Source: JAGQRJ01 sp041402045 (lineage in GTDB: Bacteria > Planctomycetota > J058). From it: a DNA stretch of 43,442 nt. The notes below the pieces were generated by a model. The model did not search any database, was not told the origin of the DNA, and saw only the letters and a program-made list of their open reading frames with translations. The number at the start of each line of letters is the position of its first letter. Position 1 is the stretch's first letter. Location of the stretch: positions 1 through 43,442 of the forward strand of contig JAWKSZ010000073.1 in the NCBI GenBank assembly GCA_041402045.1. Reading direction: 5' to 3'. Made by a program: the position numbers and the translations under genes. Positions 1 through 9,549 of the stretch are shown in pieces.

Positions 1-1089
1 GGCTGGAGCGAGCTCGAGCTGACCGGGCTCCTGCGCGCGCCCCGGGTCAGCGAGCTGGCCTACGGGCGCGGCGAGATCCTGCACGAGGTCCGGGTGCGCG
101 AAGGCCAGCGGGTGGAGCGGGGCGAGGTGCTGCTCGTGCTCGACCTGCGCCGGCTGAAAGCGGAGCGCGCCGAGGCCGACGCGCGCCTGGCCCAGGCTCG
201 CGCGGTGCTCGACGAGCTCGAGCGCGGCCCGCGGGAGGAGACCCTCGCCGCGGCCCGCGCGGCCTGCCGCCAGGCCGAGGCCGAGGTCGGGCTCTGGACC
301 AAGAAGCTCGCGCGCCGCGAGGACCTCGTGCGCGACGGGGTCAGCGCCCCTGAGGTCGGCGACGAGACCGCCGCCCAGCTCGACGTGGCCCGCGCGCGGC
401 TGGACGCCCAGAAGGAGCAGCTGCGCGAGCTCGAGACCGGGACCCGCCCCGAGCAGCTCGCGGCGCAGCGCGCGCTGGTCGCGCAGCTCGTGCAGGCTCG
501 CGAGCTGGTCGAGACCCACTGGACCGACGCGCACATGGTCGCGCCCTTCGCGGGGGTCGTAGCCGACGTCCGGGTCGAGGTCGGCGAGGTCATGCTCCCG
601 GGGCAGCCGATCCTGCGCCTGGTCGAGGACGCGCCCCTCGAGGCCTGGATCGGCGCGCCGCCGAGCGTGGCCCTCGAGGTCGGCGCGGCGACCGCGGTGC
701 GGGTCGACGGGCGCGAGGTCTCGGCCACCGTGCAGGCCTTGCTCCCCGAGCTCGACCCCCAGACCCGCACCCGGACCGTGGTCCTGCGCCTGGCCCCGGA
801 CGCGGGGCTGGTGCCCGGGCGCGTGGTGCGCTGGCGCGTCCCCGAGCCCACCCCGCCCGCGGGCTGGAACGTGCCGCTGGGCGCGCTGGTGCGCGGTGAG
901 CGCGACACCTGGGCCCTGCTCGTGGCGGCGCCCACCGACGCCGGGTTCGTGGTCGAGCGCCGCCGGGTCGAGGTCAAGGGCACCGACGGGCGCCGGGCCT
1001 GGATCGTGGGCGACGTGACCCCCGCGGACCGGGTGATCGCCGACGGCACGCACCGCGCGGTCGTCGGGCAAGCGGTGGAGCCCCAGTGA
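1..1089 (+). CDS. RND efflux periplasmic adaptor (HlyD/MFP family), 5' end missing
   Basis: This is the membrane-fusion subunit that links an inner-membrane RND pump to an outer-membrane channel. The frame is open from the first base, so the true start lies upstream of the window. The visible part begins in the first half of the barrel-sandwich (lipoyl) domain (EVRVREGQRVERGEVLL). A long Ala/Glu/Arg-rich alpha-hairpin coiled coil follows at about residues 50-165. The second lipoyl half (MVAPFAGVVADVRVEVGEV) and a beta-barrel domain with TRTVVLRLAPDAGLVPG come next. Its last bases overlap the pump gene by 4 nt (GTGA), so the two are translationally coupled. The family is clear from domain order. 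The substrate cannot be inferred, and no outer-membrane factor gene is in view. Confidence 0.88.
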   Translation, partial: GWSELELTGLLRAPRVSELAYGRGEILHEVRVREGQRVERGEVLLVLDLRRLKAERAEADARLAQARAVLDELERGPREETLAAARAACRQAEAEVGLWTKKLARREDLVRDGVSAPEVGDETAAQLDVARARLDAQKEQLRELETGTRPEQLAAQRALVAQLVQARELVETHWTDAHMVAPFAGVVADVRVEVGEVMLPGQPILRLVEDAPLEAWIGAPPSVALEVGAATAVRVDGREVSATVQALLPELDPQTRTRTVVLRLAPDAGLVPGRVVRWRVPEPTPPAGWNVPLGALVRGERDTWALLVAAPTDAGFVVERRRVEVKGTDGRRAWIVGDVTPADRVIADGTHRAVVGQAVEPQ

Positions 1090-4000
1090 ACCTCGGGCTC
1101 GCGTTCTACCGCTCGCCGCGGCTCGTGGCCCTGACCCTGCTCGTGATCGCGGTCGCGGGCGGCGCGGCGTTCGTGCTCCTCCCCCGCACCGAGGACCCGC
1201 GGCTCTCGAGCCGCGTGGCCCGGGTGACGACCGCGCTCCCGGGCGCGACCCCGGCCCGGGTCGAGGCCCTGGTCACGCGCCCCCTCGAGGACGAGCTGCG
1301 CGACCTGCCCGAGCTCAAGTCGCTCTACTCCGAGAGCCGCGACGGCTTCAGCTCGGTCCTGATCGAGCTCGAGGACGCGGTGCTCGAGGACCAGGTCGAG
1401 GAGGTGTGGTCGCGGGTCCGCGAGCGGATCTCCGACGCCGAGCCCGAGCTCCCGCCTGAGGCCTCGGACCCCACCTTCGACCTGGTGCGGATCGAGGCCT
1501 TCACCCTGATCTTCGGCCTGCGCTGGGACGGGGAGGGGCCCCCGGCCCGGGGCGAGCTGCACCGCCACGCGCGGATCCTCGAGGACCGCCTGCGCGCGGT
1601 CCCGGGCACCGAGGAGGTCGAGCGCTTCGGCGACCCCGCCGACGAGGTGCGGGTCGAGGTCGACCCCGCCGCGCTCTCGGGGCTGGGGCTGACCGCCGGC
1701 GACGTGGCCCAGGCGCTCGCCGGGAGCGACGCCAAGGTCCCCGGCGGCGTCGTGCGCGAGGGCGGGCGCGAGCTGCTGGTGGAGGTCGAGGACGGCCTCG
1801 ACGCGGTGGAGCGCGTGGCCAGCGTGCCCCTGGCCGTCGGCGCCGACGGGCGCGCGATCCGGGTGGGCGACGTGGGCACCGTCGTGCTCGGGCCGCCGGA
1901 CCCGCTGCCCGCCCTGGCCCTGCTCGACGGGCGGCCCGGGGTCGCCCTCGGGGTGCGCATGCGCCCCGAGCGCCGGATCGACGCCTGGTCGCCGGTGGCG
2001 GAGGAGGTCGCCCAGCGCTTCGCCGCGGAGCTCCCGCGGGAGGTCGCGCTCACGCCCTTGTTCCGCCAGGTGCGCTACACCGAGGACCGCCTCGACGGGC
2101 TCCTGTGGAACCTCGTGCTCGGCGTGGCCCTCGTGGTCGCGGTCGTGCTCGTGCTCATGGGCTGGCGCGCGGCGCTGCTCGTGGGGACCTCGCTCCCCCT
2201 GGCGAGCCTCATGACCCTCGCCGGGCTGCGCGCGCTGGGGGTCCCGATCCACCAAATGTCCGTGACCGGGCTGATCATTGCCCTCGGGCTCCTGATCGAC
2301 AACGCGATCGTCATGGCCGACGACATGGGTGAGCGCCTGCGTGAGGAGCCGCCGGAGGAGGCGATCGCCGCGAGCACGAAGCACCTCACGATCCCGCTGC
2401 TCTCCTCGACGGTGACCACGACCCTGGCCTTCCTCCCGATCGTGCTCCTCGCCGGCCCGGCGGGCGAGTTCGTGGGCTCGATCGGGATCAGCGTGATCCT
2501 CGCGCTGTGGAGCTCGCTGTTCCTCGCGCTGGCGGTGGTCCCGGCCCTGGCCGGGTTCCTCCAGCGCCGCACCCGGGGCTGCGAGCGCGGGGGCACGCTG
2601 TCCGCGGGGCTGGTCCTGCCTCGGCTGCGCGCGCGCTACGAGCGCGCCCTGGACTGGACCCTGGCCCACCCCGGGACCGGGATCGGCGTGGCGCTGATCC
2701 TCCCGCTCCTGGGCTTCCTCGTGTTCGGCTCGCTGCGCGAGCAGTTCTTCCCGCCCAGCGACCGCGACCAGTTCCGGATCGACCTGCGCCTGCCCGAGGG
2801 CACCGCGATCGAGGCCACCCGCGCCGCCGCGGAGCGCGCCACCGCCGAGCTGCTGGAGCTCGAGGGCGTCGAGCGCGTGCAGTGGTTCTGCGGGGAGTCC
2901 GCGCCCAAGTATTACTACAACATGATCGGCGGGAACGAGCAGGCGCCGTTCTTCGCCCAGGCGCTGGTCGACCTCGAGGCCTCCGAGGGCAGCTTCGCCC
3001 TGATCGACCAGGCCCAGACGCGCCTCGACCGCGCGCTGCCCCAGGCCCAGGTGATCTGCCGCCAGCTCGAGCAGGGCCCGCCCTTCGAGGCGCCGGTGGA
3101 GCTGATCCTGTTCGGCCCCGACACCGGGCGCCTGGCCGAGCTCGGCCAGGCTGCGCGCCGGGCCCTGGCCCGGGTGCCGAGCGTGGTCCACACCAGCGCC
3201 AGCCTGGGGAACGTGCGGCCCCAGGTGCGGGTCGAGCTCGAGACCGAGCTCGCCCGCGCCGGCGGCCTCGGGCAGCGCGAGGCCAGCGCCCAGATCCGCG
3301 AGGCGCTGCGTGGCGCCCCCGGCGGGAGCGTGCTCTTCGGCGACGAGGAGCTCCCGGTCGTGGTCCACGGCGCCCCCGGGCAGGAGGCGAGCTACGAGCA
3401 CCTGAGCGCCCTCGACCTCGGCGGGCGCCAGGCGCCGGGCGCGCCCCTGGCGGCGCTCGCGGACCTCGAGCTCGTGCCCCAGTCGACCTCGATCGCGCGC
3501 AAGAACGGGAACCGCGCCAACGTCGTGCGCGGCTACCTCCGCGCCGGGGTCCTGCCCGCCGACGCCTTGGCCGTGTTCCGCGAGAACCTCGCGGCGGACG
3601 GGTTCGAGCTCCCCCCGGGCTACCGCCTGAGCTGGGGCGGCGAGGCCGAGCAGCGCGACGAGGCCGTCGCGAACCTGCTCGGCTCGGCGGCGCTCCTGTT
3701 CGTGCTCATGGGCGCGAGCCTGGTGCTCGCCTTCGACTCCTTCCGTCAGGCGCTCCTGATCGCGGGGGTGGGGCTGCTCGCCGTGGGCCTCGCCGTGCTC
3801 GCGCTCTGGCTGTGGGCCACGCCTTCGGCTTCACCGCGATCGTGGGGACCATGGGCCTCGTCGGGGTGGCGATCAACGACGCGATCGTGGTCCTGGCCGG
3901 GATCCGCGAGGACCCCGCCGCCTCGCGGGGCGACGCCCTCGCCGCGCGCCAGGTCGTGGTGCGCTCGACGCGCCACGTCCTGGCCACGACCCTGACCACC

Positions 4001-4177
4001 GTCGCCGGGTTCCTCCCGCTCCTCGTCGCGGGGAGCGCGTTCTGGAGCCCGCTCGCGGTCTCGATCGCCGGCGGCGTGTCGGGGGCCACGCTCCTCGCGC
4101 TGAGCTTCGTGCCCGCGGGCTACCTCGTGCTCGTGCGCTGGGGCATGCGCTGCGCGGCGACGCCGACGCCGGCGTAG
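1086..4177 (+). CDS. RND efflux pump permease (AcrB-like), interrupted by one frameshift near 3814
   Basis: Inner-membrane proton-driven exporter of the RND superfamily, about 1030 residues once the frame is repaired, which is the normal length. It starts at GTG inside the adaptor stop. It has an N-terminal membrane helix, a first porter domain, a TM2-TM6 block near residues 335-480 with the TM4 motif GLLIDNAIV (D-N where AcrB has D-D; other RND members share this), a second porter domain, then TM7 and a C-terminal TM block. The reading frame changes at the G run 3814-3816: upstream it reads LALWLW, and downstream, in the next frame, it resumes with GHAFGFTAIVG and continues with conserved TM10-TM12 sequence to the stop at 4177. 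One extra G there would restore the whole protein. Read literally, the first frame runs on to 3995 as nonsense. Probably a sequencing deletion in a G run, otherwise a fresh pseudogene. Confidence 0.85.
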
Positions 4178-4197
4178 GGGCCGGCGCCGGGCGTCGC
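4157..4197. terminator. Possible bidirectional terminator between pump and kinase 1
   Basis: An 8-bp perfect stem (GCGACGCC at 4157-4164 and GGCGTCGC at 4190-4197) with further GCCGGC complementarity inside. It overlaps the last codons of the pump and lies between two convergent genes. There is no T tract on either strand, so intrinsic termination is only a possibility. Confidence 0.3.
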
Positions 4198-4259
4198 GAG
4201 GGCGGTGTTCGGCGCGGCCTTCGCCCACGGGTGCGGATTGGCAGAGCCTCCCACGTCCT

Positions 4260-6296
4260 CTACCGGGGCGCGGGCTCGCAGCGCTCGGGGTAGATCAGGG
4301 CGGCGAGCTCGCAGGCGCCGCGCCAGGCGTGGGTGAGGCGCACCCGGACCCGGGTGGGGGCGGCGAGCTCGAGCACGCGGTGCGCGCCCTGGAGGTCCAG
4401 GGCGGTGCGCCCGTCGCGGCCGAGGTAGGGGCGGAACGCCCAGGCGCGGCCGGGGTCGTCGCGGATCAGGCCGCCGCCCGTGGGCGCGCGCCAGGGGTGG
4501 TCCGGGAGCTCGAGCTGCACGGGGCCGCGGCCGCTGGCGCTGAAGCCCCAGGTCCCCGCCGGGAGCTCGAGCTCGGCCTCGGCGCAGAGCACGCCCGCGG
4601 CCGGGGCGTCCCGCGACCAATCGCCGAGCAGCAGCGGGACCTCCCGCGCGGGCCCCGCGGCGGACGCAGCCTGGGCGGCCGTCGGTGGCCCGTCCAGCGC
4701 GACCTCCCGCGCCGCGACCCGCACCCGCCAGCGCAGGGCGCGCCAGTCCACCGTGGGAGCGCCGGGGCGGAGCACGCCCCGCGCGCCGGCGCGGTCTTCG
4801 GCCACGCCCGGGAGGCGGTAGTCCTCGGCGCTCTCGAGCAGGCTCGCGGGCAGCAGCAGCAGCCGGTGCGGCACGTCGCGGGGCGCAGCGTGGGCGCGCA
4901 GCGCCAGGCGCCACAGGTGCGGGCCCAAGGGGTCGCGCTCCTCGAGGGGCAGGGCCAGGCTCGGGCGCCACCAGTCCTGCACGAACTCCTGCAGCTCGGG
5001 GGCGCGCTCGAGGTCGAGGCTCGGGTCGAGCAGCGCGCGGACCAGCTCGCCGCGGGTGGGCAGGGCGAGCCCGGCCCAGCGGCAGTAGGCCGCGGCCTCG
5101 AGCCAGGTCAGCCCCGCGGCGGGGGCGTCGTCGGCGCCCTGGAGCGGCCCCCCGGCGAGGCGGGTCAAGCCGTGGGCGGCGAGGAACCCACGCAGCGCGC
5201 CCACGGTCGCCGGGCTGCGGGCGATCCAGAACCCCTGGGAGCCCTCCAGGCGGTGGGCGACGCCGCCCCGGCGCCAGCTCACGCTCCCCGGCTCGACCCA
5301 GCGCAGGCGCGCGCCGCTCGCGGGGAGGGTGCAGTCCTGGCCCGGCTCGGGGGCCCAGGCGGGCTCGTCGGCGGCGGGCGGCGCAGGCGGAGGGACGCTG
5401 GGGGGGGCGGGGGCGGCGGGCGGCGGCTCACGCAGCGCGACGAAGGCGATCGCGAGGGCGGCCAGCGGCAGCAGCGCGATCCCGAGCGCGGTCCGCCGCC
5501 GCCCTCGGCTGGGGCCGGCGGCGCGCGCGGCGAGCAGGGCCTCGAGGAACACCTGCGCGTCGGCCGGGCGGCGCGCAGGGTCGCGGGCCAGCGCGCGCAG
5601 GGCGAGGTCGGCGAGCGGCGAGGAGGGCAGCGCCGGCGGGGGGGACTCCAGGCTGCGGAAGTAGCCGAACAGCTCCTGCGAGGGGTAGGGCAGCTCCCCG
5701 CTCAGGGCGCGGTAGAGGATCGCGCCCAGGGCCCACACGTCGGCAGCGGGGGTCACCGGGGCCTCGGCCACGAGCGCTTCGGGGGCGAGGTAGTTGAGCG
5801 AGCCGAGCACGGCCCCGGTCTGGGTCAGGCGCTCCACGTGCTCGTCGCGGGCGACGCCGAAGTCCGCGACGTAGGCTCGGCCCTGAGGGTCGACGAGCAC
5901 GTTCTCGGGCTTCACGTCCCGGTGCACGATCCCCGCGGCGTGGGCGCAGGCCAGCCCGCGCGCGGTCTGCTCCAGCAGGTCCAGGCGCTGGGCCTCGGGC
6001 AGCCCGTCCAGCACCTCGGACAGCGGGCGCGCGTCCTCGATCCGGCGGAACACGACGTAGGGGCGGCCCGCGTGCTCCCCGGCGTCGACGACCGGGACCA
6101 GGTTCGGGTGGCGCAGGCGCGCGCAGAGCTCGGCCTCGCGGCGGAGCCGCGCCTCGCTGCGCGGCGAGCGGGTGTGCTGCAGCTTGAGCGCCAGGGGCGG
6201 GCCGCCGTCGGGGTGCCGCGCGGCGTAGACCACCCCCATGCCGCCCTTGCCCAGGATCCCCTCCACGCGATATGGACCGACGCTCTCGGGGATCAA
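4260..6296 (-). CDS. Ser/Thr protein kinase with C-terminal SUMF-like domain (kinase 1)
   Basis: Membrane-bound Hanks-type kinase of about 678 residues. Visible motifs are the glycine loop GKGGMG (about residues 16-21), the VAIK-type lysine in LALKLQ, the catalytic loop HRDVKPEN, DFG in ADFGVA and APE in YLAPEAL. A single TM helix near residue 285 (GIALLPLAALAIAFVAL) is followed by a Pro/Ala linker. The outside domain resembles the formylglycine-generating/SUMF fold (FWIARSPATVGALRGFLAAHG, then AAAYCRWAGLALPTRGEL), followed by an unassigned beta-rich tail. The start is taken as TTG at 6296: GGAGG lies 6 nt upstream, and a promoter-like TTGCAT-17-TATTCG spans 6348-6320. That excludes the in-frame ATG at 6344, which lies inside the -35 box. 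The SUMF domain may be a ligand or sensor module rather than an enzyme. The kinase assignment is certain; its targets are unknown. Confidence 0.88.
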   Translation of the reverse strand: MIPESVGPYRVEGILGKGGMGVVYAARHPDGGPPLALKLQHTRSPRSEARLRREAELCARLRHPNLVPVVDAGEHAGRPYVVFRRIEDARPLSEVLDGLPEAQRLDLLEQTARGLACAHAAGIVHRDVKPENVLVDPQGRAYVADFGVARDEHVERLTQTGAVLGSLNYLAPEALVAEAPVTPAADVWALGAILYRALSGELPYPSQELFGYFRSLESPPPALPSSPLADLALRALARDPARRPADAQVFLEALLAARAAGPSRGRRRTALGIALLPLAALAIAFVALREPPPAAPAPPSVPPPAPPAADEPAWAPEPGQDCTLPASGARLRWVEPGSVSWRRGGVAHRLEGSQGFWIARSPATVGALRGFLAAHGLTRLAGGPLQGADDAPAAGLTWLEAAAYCRWAGLALPTRGELVRALLDPSLDLERAPELQEFVQDWWRPSLALPLEERDPLGPHLWRLALRAHAAPRDVPHRLLLLPASLLESAEDYRLPGVAEDRAGARGVLRPGAPTVDWRALRWRVRVAAREVALDGPPTAAQAASAAGPAREVPLLLGDWSRDAPAAGVLCAEAELELPAGTWGFSASGRGPVQLELPDHPWRAPTGGGLIRDDPGRAWAFRPYLGRDGRTALDLQGAHRVLELAAPTRVRVRLTHAWRGACELAALIYPERCEPAPR

Positions 6297-6319
6297 CGCA
6301 CGCCTCCGCGCCTGCGGTT

Positions 6320-6348
6320 CGAATACAGCTCGCGGGCCACGCATGCAA
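6320..6348 (-). promoter_or_regulatory. Sigma70-type promoter of kinase 1
   Basis: On the minus strand TTGCAT (6348-6343) and TATTCG (6325-6320) are separated by exactly 17 nt. A start point near 6312 would give a leader of about 16 nt carrying GGAGG just before the TTG start. The boxes were read by eye and are not experimentally mapped. Confidence 0.5.
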
Positions 6349-6474
6349 CGCCTCGTCCCGTGGACGGGACGCCGCCCAGCCCAACGCCGGGGGGACCCGT
6401 CTGGCACCGCGCGTGCAAGCAAGACGCTCGCCGGACGTTCCGGCGTGACCCCGTTCTACAGAGTCTTTCGTCCG

Positions 6475-6503
6475 CCCGCCCTCGCCCCCCAGGCGAGGGC
6501 GGG
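6475..6503. repeat. Perfect 12-bp inverted repeat, 5-nt loop
   Basis: Left arm 6475-6486 (CCCGCCCTCGCC) and right arm 6492-6503 (GGCGAGGGCGGG) match without mismatch around the loop ccccA. It lies 140 bases upstream of the 6644 gene, so it could form a 5'-leader hairpin or act as a double-stranded operator. Neither flank has a T run. Confidence 0.5.
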
Positions 6504-6643
6504 TGTCCGTACGGGCGTGCCACGGGTGGGACGGCGGACCGCCGGTGGGATCCGTGCACCGCTAGGCGGCGTGGCCCCACGCAGGCGCAGGAGTTGCGGT
6601 CGGGCGTGGGACTTGCCCGAGGGCGTCGGCAAAGGAGCCTCGT

Positions 6644-7750
6644 ATGACCTTCACCTCGCGTTCGTCCTGCCTCGTCCCCCTGATCTCGGTGTGCGCCCTG
6701 GGCCTGGCCCAGGCGCAGACCCTGGCCTTGCCCGACGTGCCCCCGCCCACCGACGAGGTCGTCGTCTCCGACGGCCCGAGCCCCCTCGAGGTCGGGAAGC
6801 AGGTGGGGCGCACCATGGCCCAGCTCGTGAGCGAGGACCCGAGCCTCGAGCTCGGCGCCTGGACGGGGCTGGGCAGCGGCGGCTGGATCCGCTTCCGCGC
6901 CCCGCGCCTCGAGCTCGACCTGGCCCGGGGCTCGAACGCGCGCCAGAACCATCACCGCGTGCGCTACGCCGACCTGCTCGGCGAGTCGCTGCTCGTGGAC
7001 CTGCGCCTGGTGGGCGAGGGCCAGCGCGGCTACCGCCTCTCGCGCAACGAGGTCGGCGTGGGCAAGCTCCTCGGCCAGGGCGGCTGGGGCGCGCAGCTGA
7101 ACATGAAGCTGCTCAGGGAGCAGTCGACGGGGATCCAGCTCAACCGCTACCAGGCGGTGCTGCGCGAGGTCGGGGCGCCGGACGAGGAGGTGCTCATGAC
7201 CGTGGGGCTCGAGCGGCTCGAGGCCCGCGGCCCCGGCGGCGCGACCCGGGCCCGGGTCGGCGTCGAGCGCGAGACGCCGACGGTCGTGTTCCGCGACGGC
7301 ACGCGCTTCAAGCTGAACGTGGACTGGTCGCTGGGGATCGGGGTCTACGACGCCGACCGCGCGCTGAGCGTGGGCAGCCACACCGGCCTGACCGCGACCC
7401 TGACCGACCCCAGCGCCCGGCGCTGGAGCGTGGAGACGAGCCTGGAGCAGGACGTCGAGCGCGCAGGCAAGGGCCTGGTCGCGCGGGTCACGAGCCTGAC
7501 CACCGAGGGCAGCTTCGCCCTCGACCCGGCGGGGCGCTTCCACGCGCTCGGCGGCTTCGACCTCACCCGGGCCAAGAACGGCGTCGTCGAGGGCCAGCCC
7601 TCGCTCTCGCGAATCAGTGTGTTCACCGGGCTCAAGGCCGGGGCGTTCTTCACCCGCGCCGCGCTCGAGGCCGAGCGGATCCCCGGGCTCTCGACCCAGG
7701 TCCGCCCCCGGGTCGAGGTCGGGGTCAACCTCCCCCTCGGGCGCACGTAG
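6644..7750 (+). CDS. Secreted protein of unknown function, 368 aa
   Basis: I do not recognise the family. It begins with ATG after AAAGGAG (spacing 6 nt) and has a clear Sec signal peptide (MTFTSRSSCLVPLISVCALG, cleavage probably after AQAQ near residue 25). The mature part lacks TM helices. It has many alternating hydrophilic/hydrophobic stretches with regular Arg/Glu (RVGVERETPTVVFRDGTRFKL, WSLGIGVYDADRALSVGSHTG, ARVTSLTTEGSFALDPAGRF), a pattern compatible with an outer-membrane beta-barrel. It ends in LPLGR and a short tail rather than the usual aromatic residue. The stop is 4 nt from the hflX stop on the other strand. Localisation outside the inner membrane is well supported; the barrel idea is inference. 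Confidence 0.7.
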   Translation: MTFTSRSSCLVPLISVCALGLAQAQTLALPDVPPPTDEVVVSDGPSPLEVGKQVGRTMAQLVSEDPSLELGAWTGLGSGGWIRFRAPRLELDLARGSNARQNHHRVRYADLLGESLLVDLRLVGEGQRGYRLSRNEVGVGKLLGQGGWGAQLNMKLLREQSTGIQLNRYQAVLREVGAPDEEVLMTVGLERLEARGPGGATRARVGVERETPTVVFRDGTRFKLNVDWSLGIGVYDADRALSVGSHTGLTATLTDPSARRWSVETSLEQDVERAGKGLVARVTSLTTEGSFALDPAGRFHALGGFDLTRAKNGVVEGQPSLSRISVFTGLKAGAFFTRAALEAERIPGLSTQVRPRVEVGVNLPLGRT

Positions 7751-7754
7751 GGGG

Positions 7755-9440
7755 CTACTCCAGGCCGTCTTCGCTGACGAGGTCTTCGCTGGCGACGACC
7801 TCCGCCTCGGGCGCGATCGCCTCGAGTTCCTCGTCCAGGCGGGCGAGGAGCGGGTCCAGGGAGCCCTCCCGCGCGCTGAGCAGGAGCGGCTCCCGGCCGA
7901 GGGTCCGGGCCAGGGGCGCGAACGCGGCGGGGTCCTCGAGCAGGTCGGTCTTGTTGCAGACGAGCACCTCGGGCACGCCCACGTGGCCGAGCCCGGCCAA
8001 CAGCGTGCGCACCGCCTCCACGCGCTCGAACACGTGGGCGTCGCTGGCGTCGGCCACGTGCAGCAGGAGGTCGGCGGTGCCGATCTCGTCCAGGGTCGCG
8101 CGGAACGCCTCGAGCAGGTTCGCGGGCAGGTCGCGCACGAAGCCCACGCTGTCGGCGAACAACACGCGGCGGCCGCTGGGCAGGCGCCGCGCGCGGACCG
8201 TGGGGTCGAGGGACGCGAACAGCATGTCCTCGGCCTGGACGCCGGCGTCGGTCAGGCGGTTGAACAAAGTCGACTTGCCCACGTTGGTGTAGCCCACGAG
8301 CGCGACCTGGGGCAGCGCGTTCTTCGCGCGGCGCCGGCGGCGCAGGTCGCCCTGTTGGCGCACCCGCGAGAGCTGCTGCTCGAGGGCGTGGATCCGCCGG
8401 CGGATCGTGCGTCGGTCGACCTCGAGCTTGGTCTCGCCCGCGCCCTTGGTGCGTCCGAAGCCCGCGCCCTTGCCGCCGCCCACCCGCGAGAAGTCGCCGC
8501 CGCGGCCCACGAGCCGCGGGAGTCGGTAGCGCAGCTGCGCGACCTCGACCTGCAGCTTGCCGGCGTGGGTCCGCGCGCGCTGGGCGAACACGTCGAGGAT
8601 CAGCTTGGTGCGGTCGAGGACCTCGAGGTCCAGCAGGTCCTCGAGGGCCGCCTGCTGGCGCGGCGCGAGCTCGTGGCTCACGATCACGACCTCGGCGCCG
8701 GTGCTCAGGGCCAGCGCGCAGAGGTCGGCGACCTTGCCGCGCCCGAGGAGCGTCTTGGGGTTCGGCCGCTCGCGGCGCTGCACGAGCTCGCCGCGCACGC
8801 CGTAGCCCGCGGCGCTGGCCAGCGCCGCCAGCTCGGCCCGGGCCTCCTCCAGGTCCCCGCTGCCCACGACCGCGAGCAGCGCGCTGCGGTCGCCCTGGGT
8901 GCGCTGACCGGCGACCGAGGCGCCGAAGGCGGCCTCGAGCTCGGCGATCCGCTGAGGGAAGTCCTGCGGCAGGCGGTGAGGGTCCTGGGGTTCGCCCTGG
9001 ACCACGGTCTCGTCGACGACCGCCGCCGGGACGAGGGTCACCTCGCGCACGCGCAGCTCGGGCTCGAGGCCGACCCACAGCAGCAGGTCCAGGCGCGCGC
9101 GGACGAGCGCGTTGAGGTCGTCGCGGTTGGGGCCGTCGCCGCGCAGCGAGGTCGCGATCCAGCGCAGGCCCTTGAGGCGGCCTGGGCCGCGGCGCTTGCT
9201 CGAGAGCGCCGGGAGCTCGAGGGTCTTGGCGTCGCCGACCTGCACGTGGGTCACGAGGCCGCTGCGGTTGACGAGGACCCCGATCCGGCGGCCCAGCGCC
9301 TGGCTGCGCTCGGCGAGCTCGACGATCAGCTCCGGGGTGGCCACCGCCGCGGGGGGGACCCGGCGCCGGAACAAGCGCTCGACGGCGCGCAGGTCGCTGG
9401 GTTTGAGGCCCGAGGTCTGTCCGCTGGCGTGCTCAGGCAC
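7755..9440 (-). CDS. hflX: GTPase HflX (ribosome-associated), long form
   Basis: Ribosome-splitting/rescue GTPase of the Obg-HflX family. The G1 motif GYTNVGKST is at about residues 383-391, G3 is DSVGF at 430-434 (usually DTVGF), and G4 is NKTDL at 496-500. The HflX domain before the G domain carries the Gly-rich loop KGAGFGRTKGAGETKLE and a basic coiled coil (RRRIHALEQQL). At 561 residues it is about 135 longer than the E. coli protein. The extra N-terminal part (residues 1-190) resembles the extension of long-form HflX proteins and includes VGDAKTLELP. The GTG start at 9440 has no visible Shine-Dalgarno sequence, so the exact start is uncertain. It diverges from the first FHA gene. Confidence 0.93.
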   Translation of the reverse strand: MPEHASGQTSGLKPSDLRAVERLFRRRVPPAAVATPELIVELAERSQALGRRIGVLVNRSGLVTHVQVGDAKTLELPALSSKRRGPGRLKGLRWIATSLRGDGPNRDDLNALVRARLDLLLWVGLEPELRVREVTLVPAAVVDETVVQGEPQDPHRLPQDFPQRIAELEAAFGASVAGQRTQGDRSALLAVVGSGDLEEARAELAALASAAGYGVRGELVQRRERPNPKTLLGRGKVADLCALALSTGAEVVIVSHELAPRQQAALEDLLDLEVLDRTKLILDVFAQRARTHAGKLQVEVAQLRYRLPRLVGRGGDFSRVGGGKGAGFGRTKGAGETKLEVDRRTIRRRIHALEQQLSRVRQQGDLRRRRRAKNALPQVALVGYTNVGKSTLFNRLTDAGVQAEDMLFASLDPTVRARRLPSGRRVLFADSVGFVRDLPANLLEAFRATLDEIGTADLLLHVADASDAHVFERVEAVRTLLAGLGHVGVPEVLVCNKTDLLEDPAAFAPLARTLGREPLLLSAREGSLDPLLARLDEELEAIAPEAEVVASEDLVSEDGLE

Positions 9441-9521
9441 GGGCGTCGGCGGGGGAAGGGAGGGGCTGCAGCGGAGACCTCCGAGGGTGCGGGTTGAGCG
9501 GGCAGACCCCGCGATCTAGGA

Positions 9522-9530
9522 TGCTAGCTC
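9522..9530 (+). promoter_or_regulatory. Extended -10 element before the first FHA gene
   Basis: TGCTAGCTC places a TGC extension before TAGCTC (9525-9530). A start point near 9536 would leave a leader of about 14 nt before the ATG at 9550. No -35 box is seen at 17 nt. It belongs to a set of TGCTA elements found before four genes in this window. Confidence 0.35.
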
Positions 9531-9549
9531 AAACCCAGCTTGGGGCCCA

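Larger units (their letters stand above)
6297..6643. other. Divergent intergenic region with two inverted repeats
   Basis: About 350 bases without a gene, between kinase 1 (-) and the secreted protein (+). It holds the kinase promoter, a short dyad CGCCGGA-CGT-TCCGGCG at 6429-6445, and a perfect 12-bp hairpin at 6475-6503. A weak -10-like TACAGA near 6457 precedes the hairpin. No short coding frame with a ribosome site was convincing here. Confidence 0.5.

Noticed and set aside
60..3401. Very long open frame (over 1100 codons) antisense to the RND genes
   Set aside because: Its translation is low-complexity Arg/Ala/Gly/Leu/His text typical of antisense frames in very GC-rich DNA. It has no ribosome site and opposes recognisable conserved genes.
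4329..6647. Plus-strand long frame opposite kinase 1
   Set aside because: It mirrors the kinase codons and gives repetitive Gly/Ala/Arg text. The kinase motifs on the minus strand are decisive.
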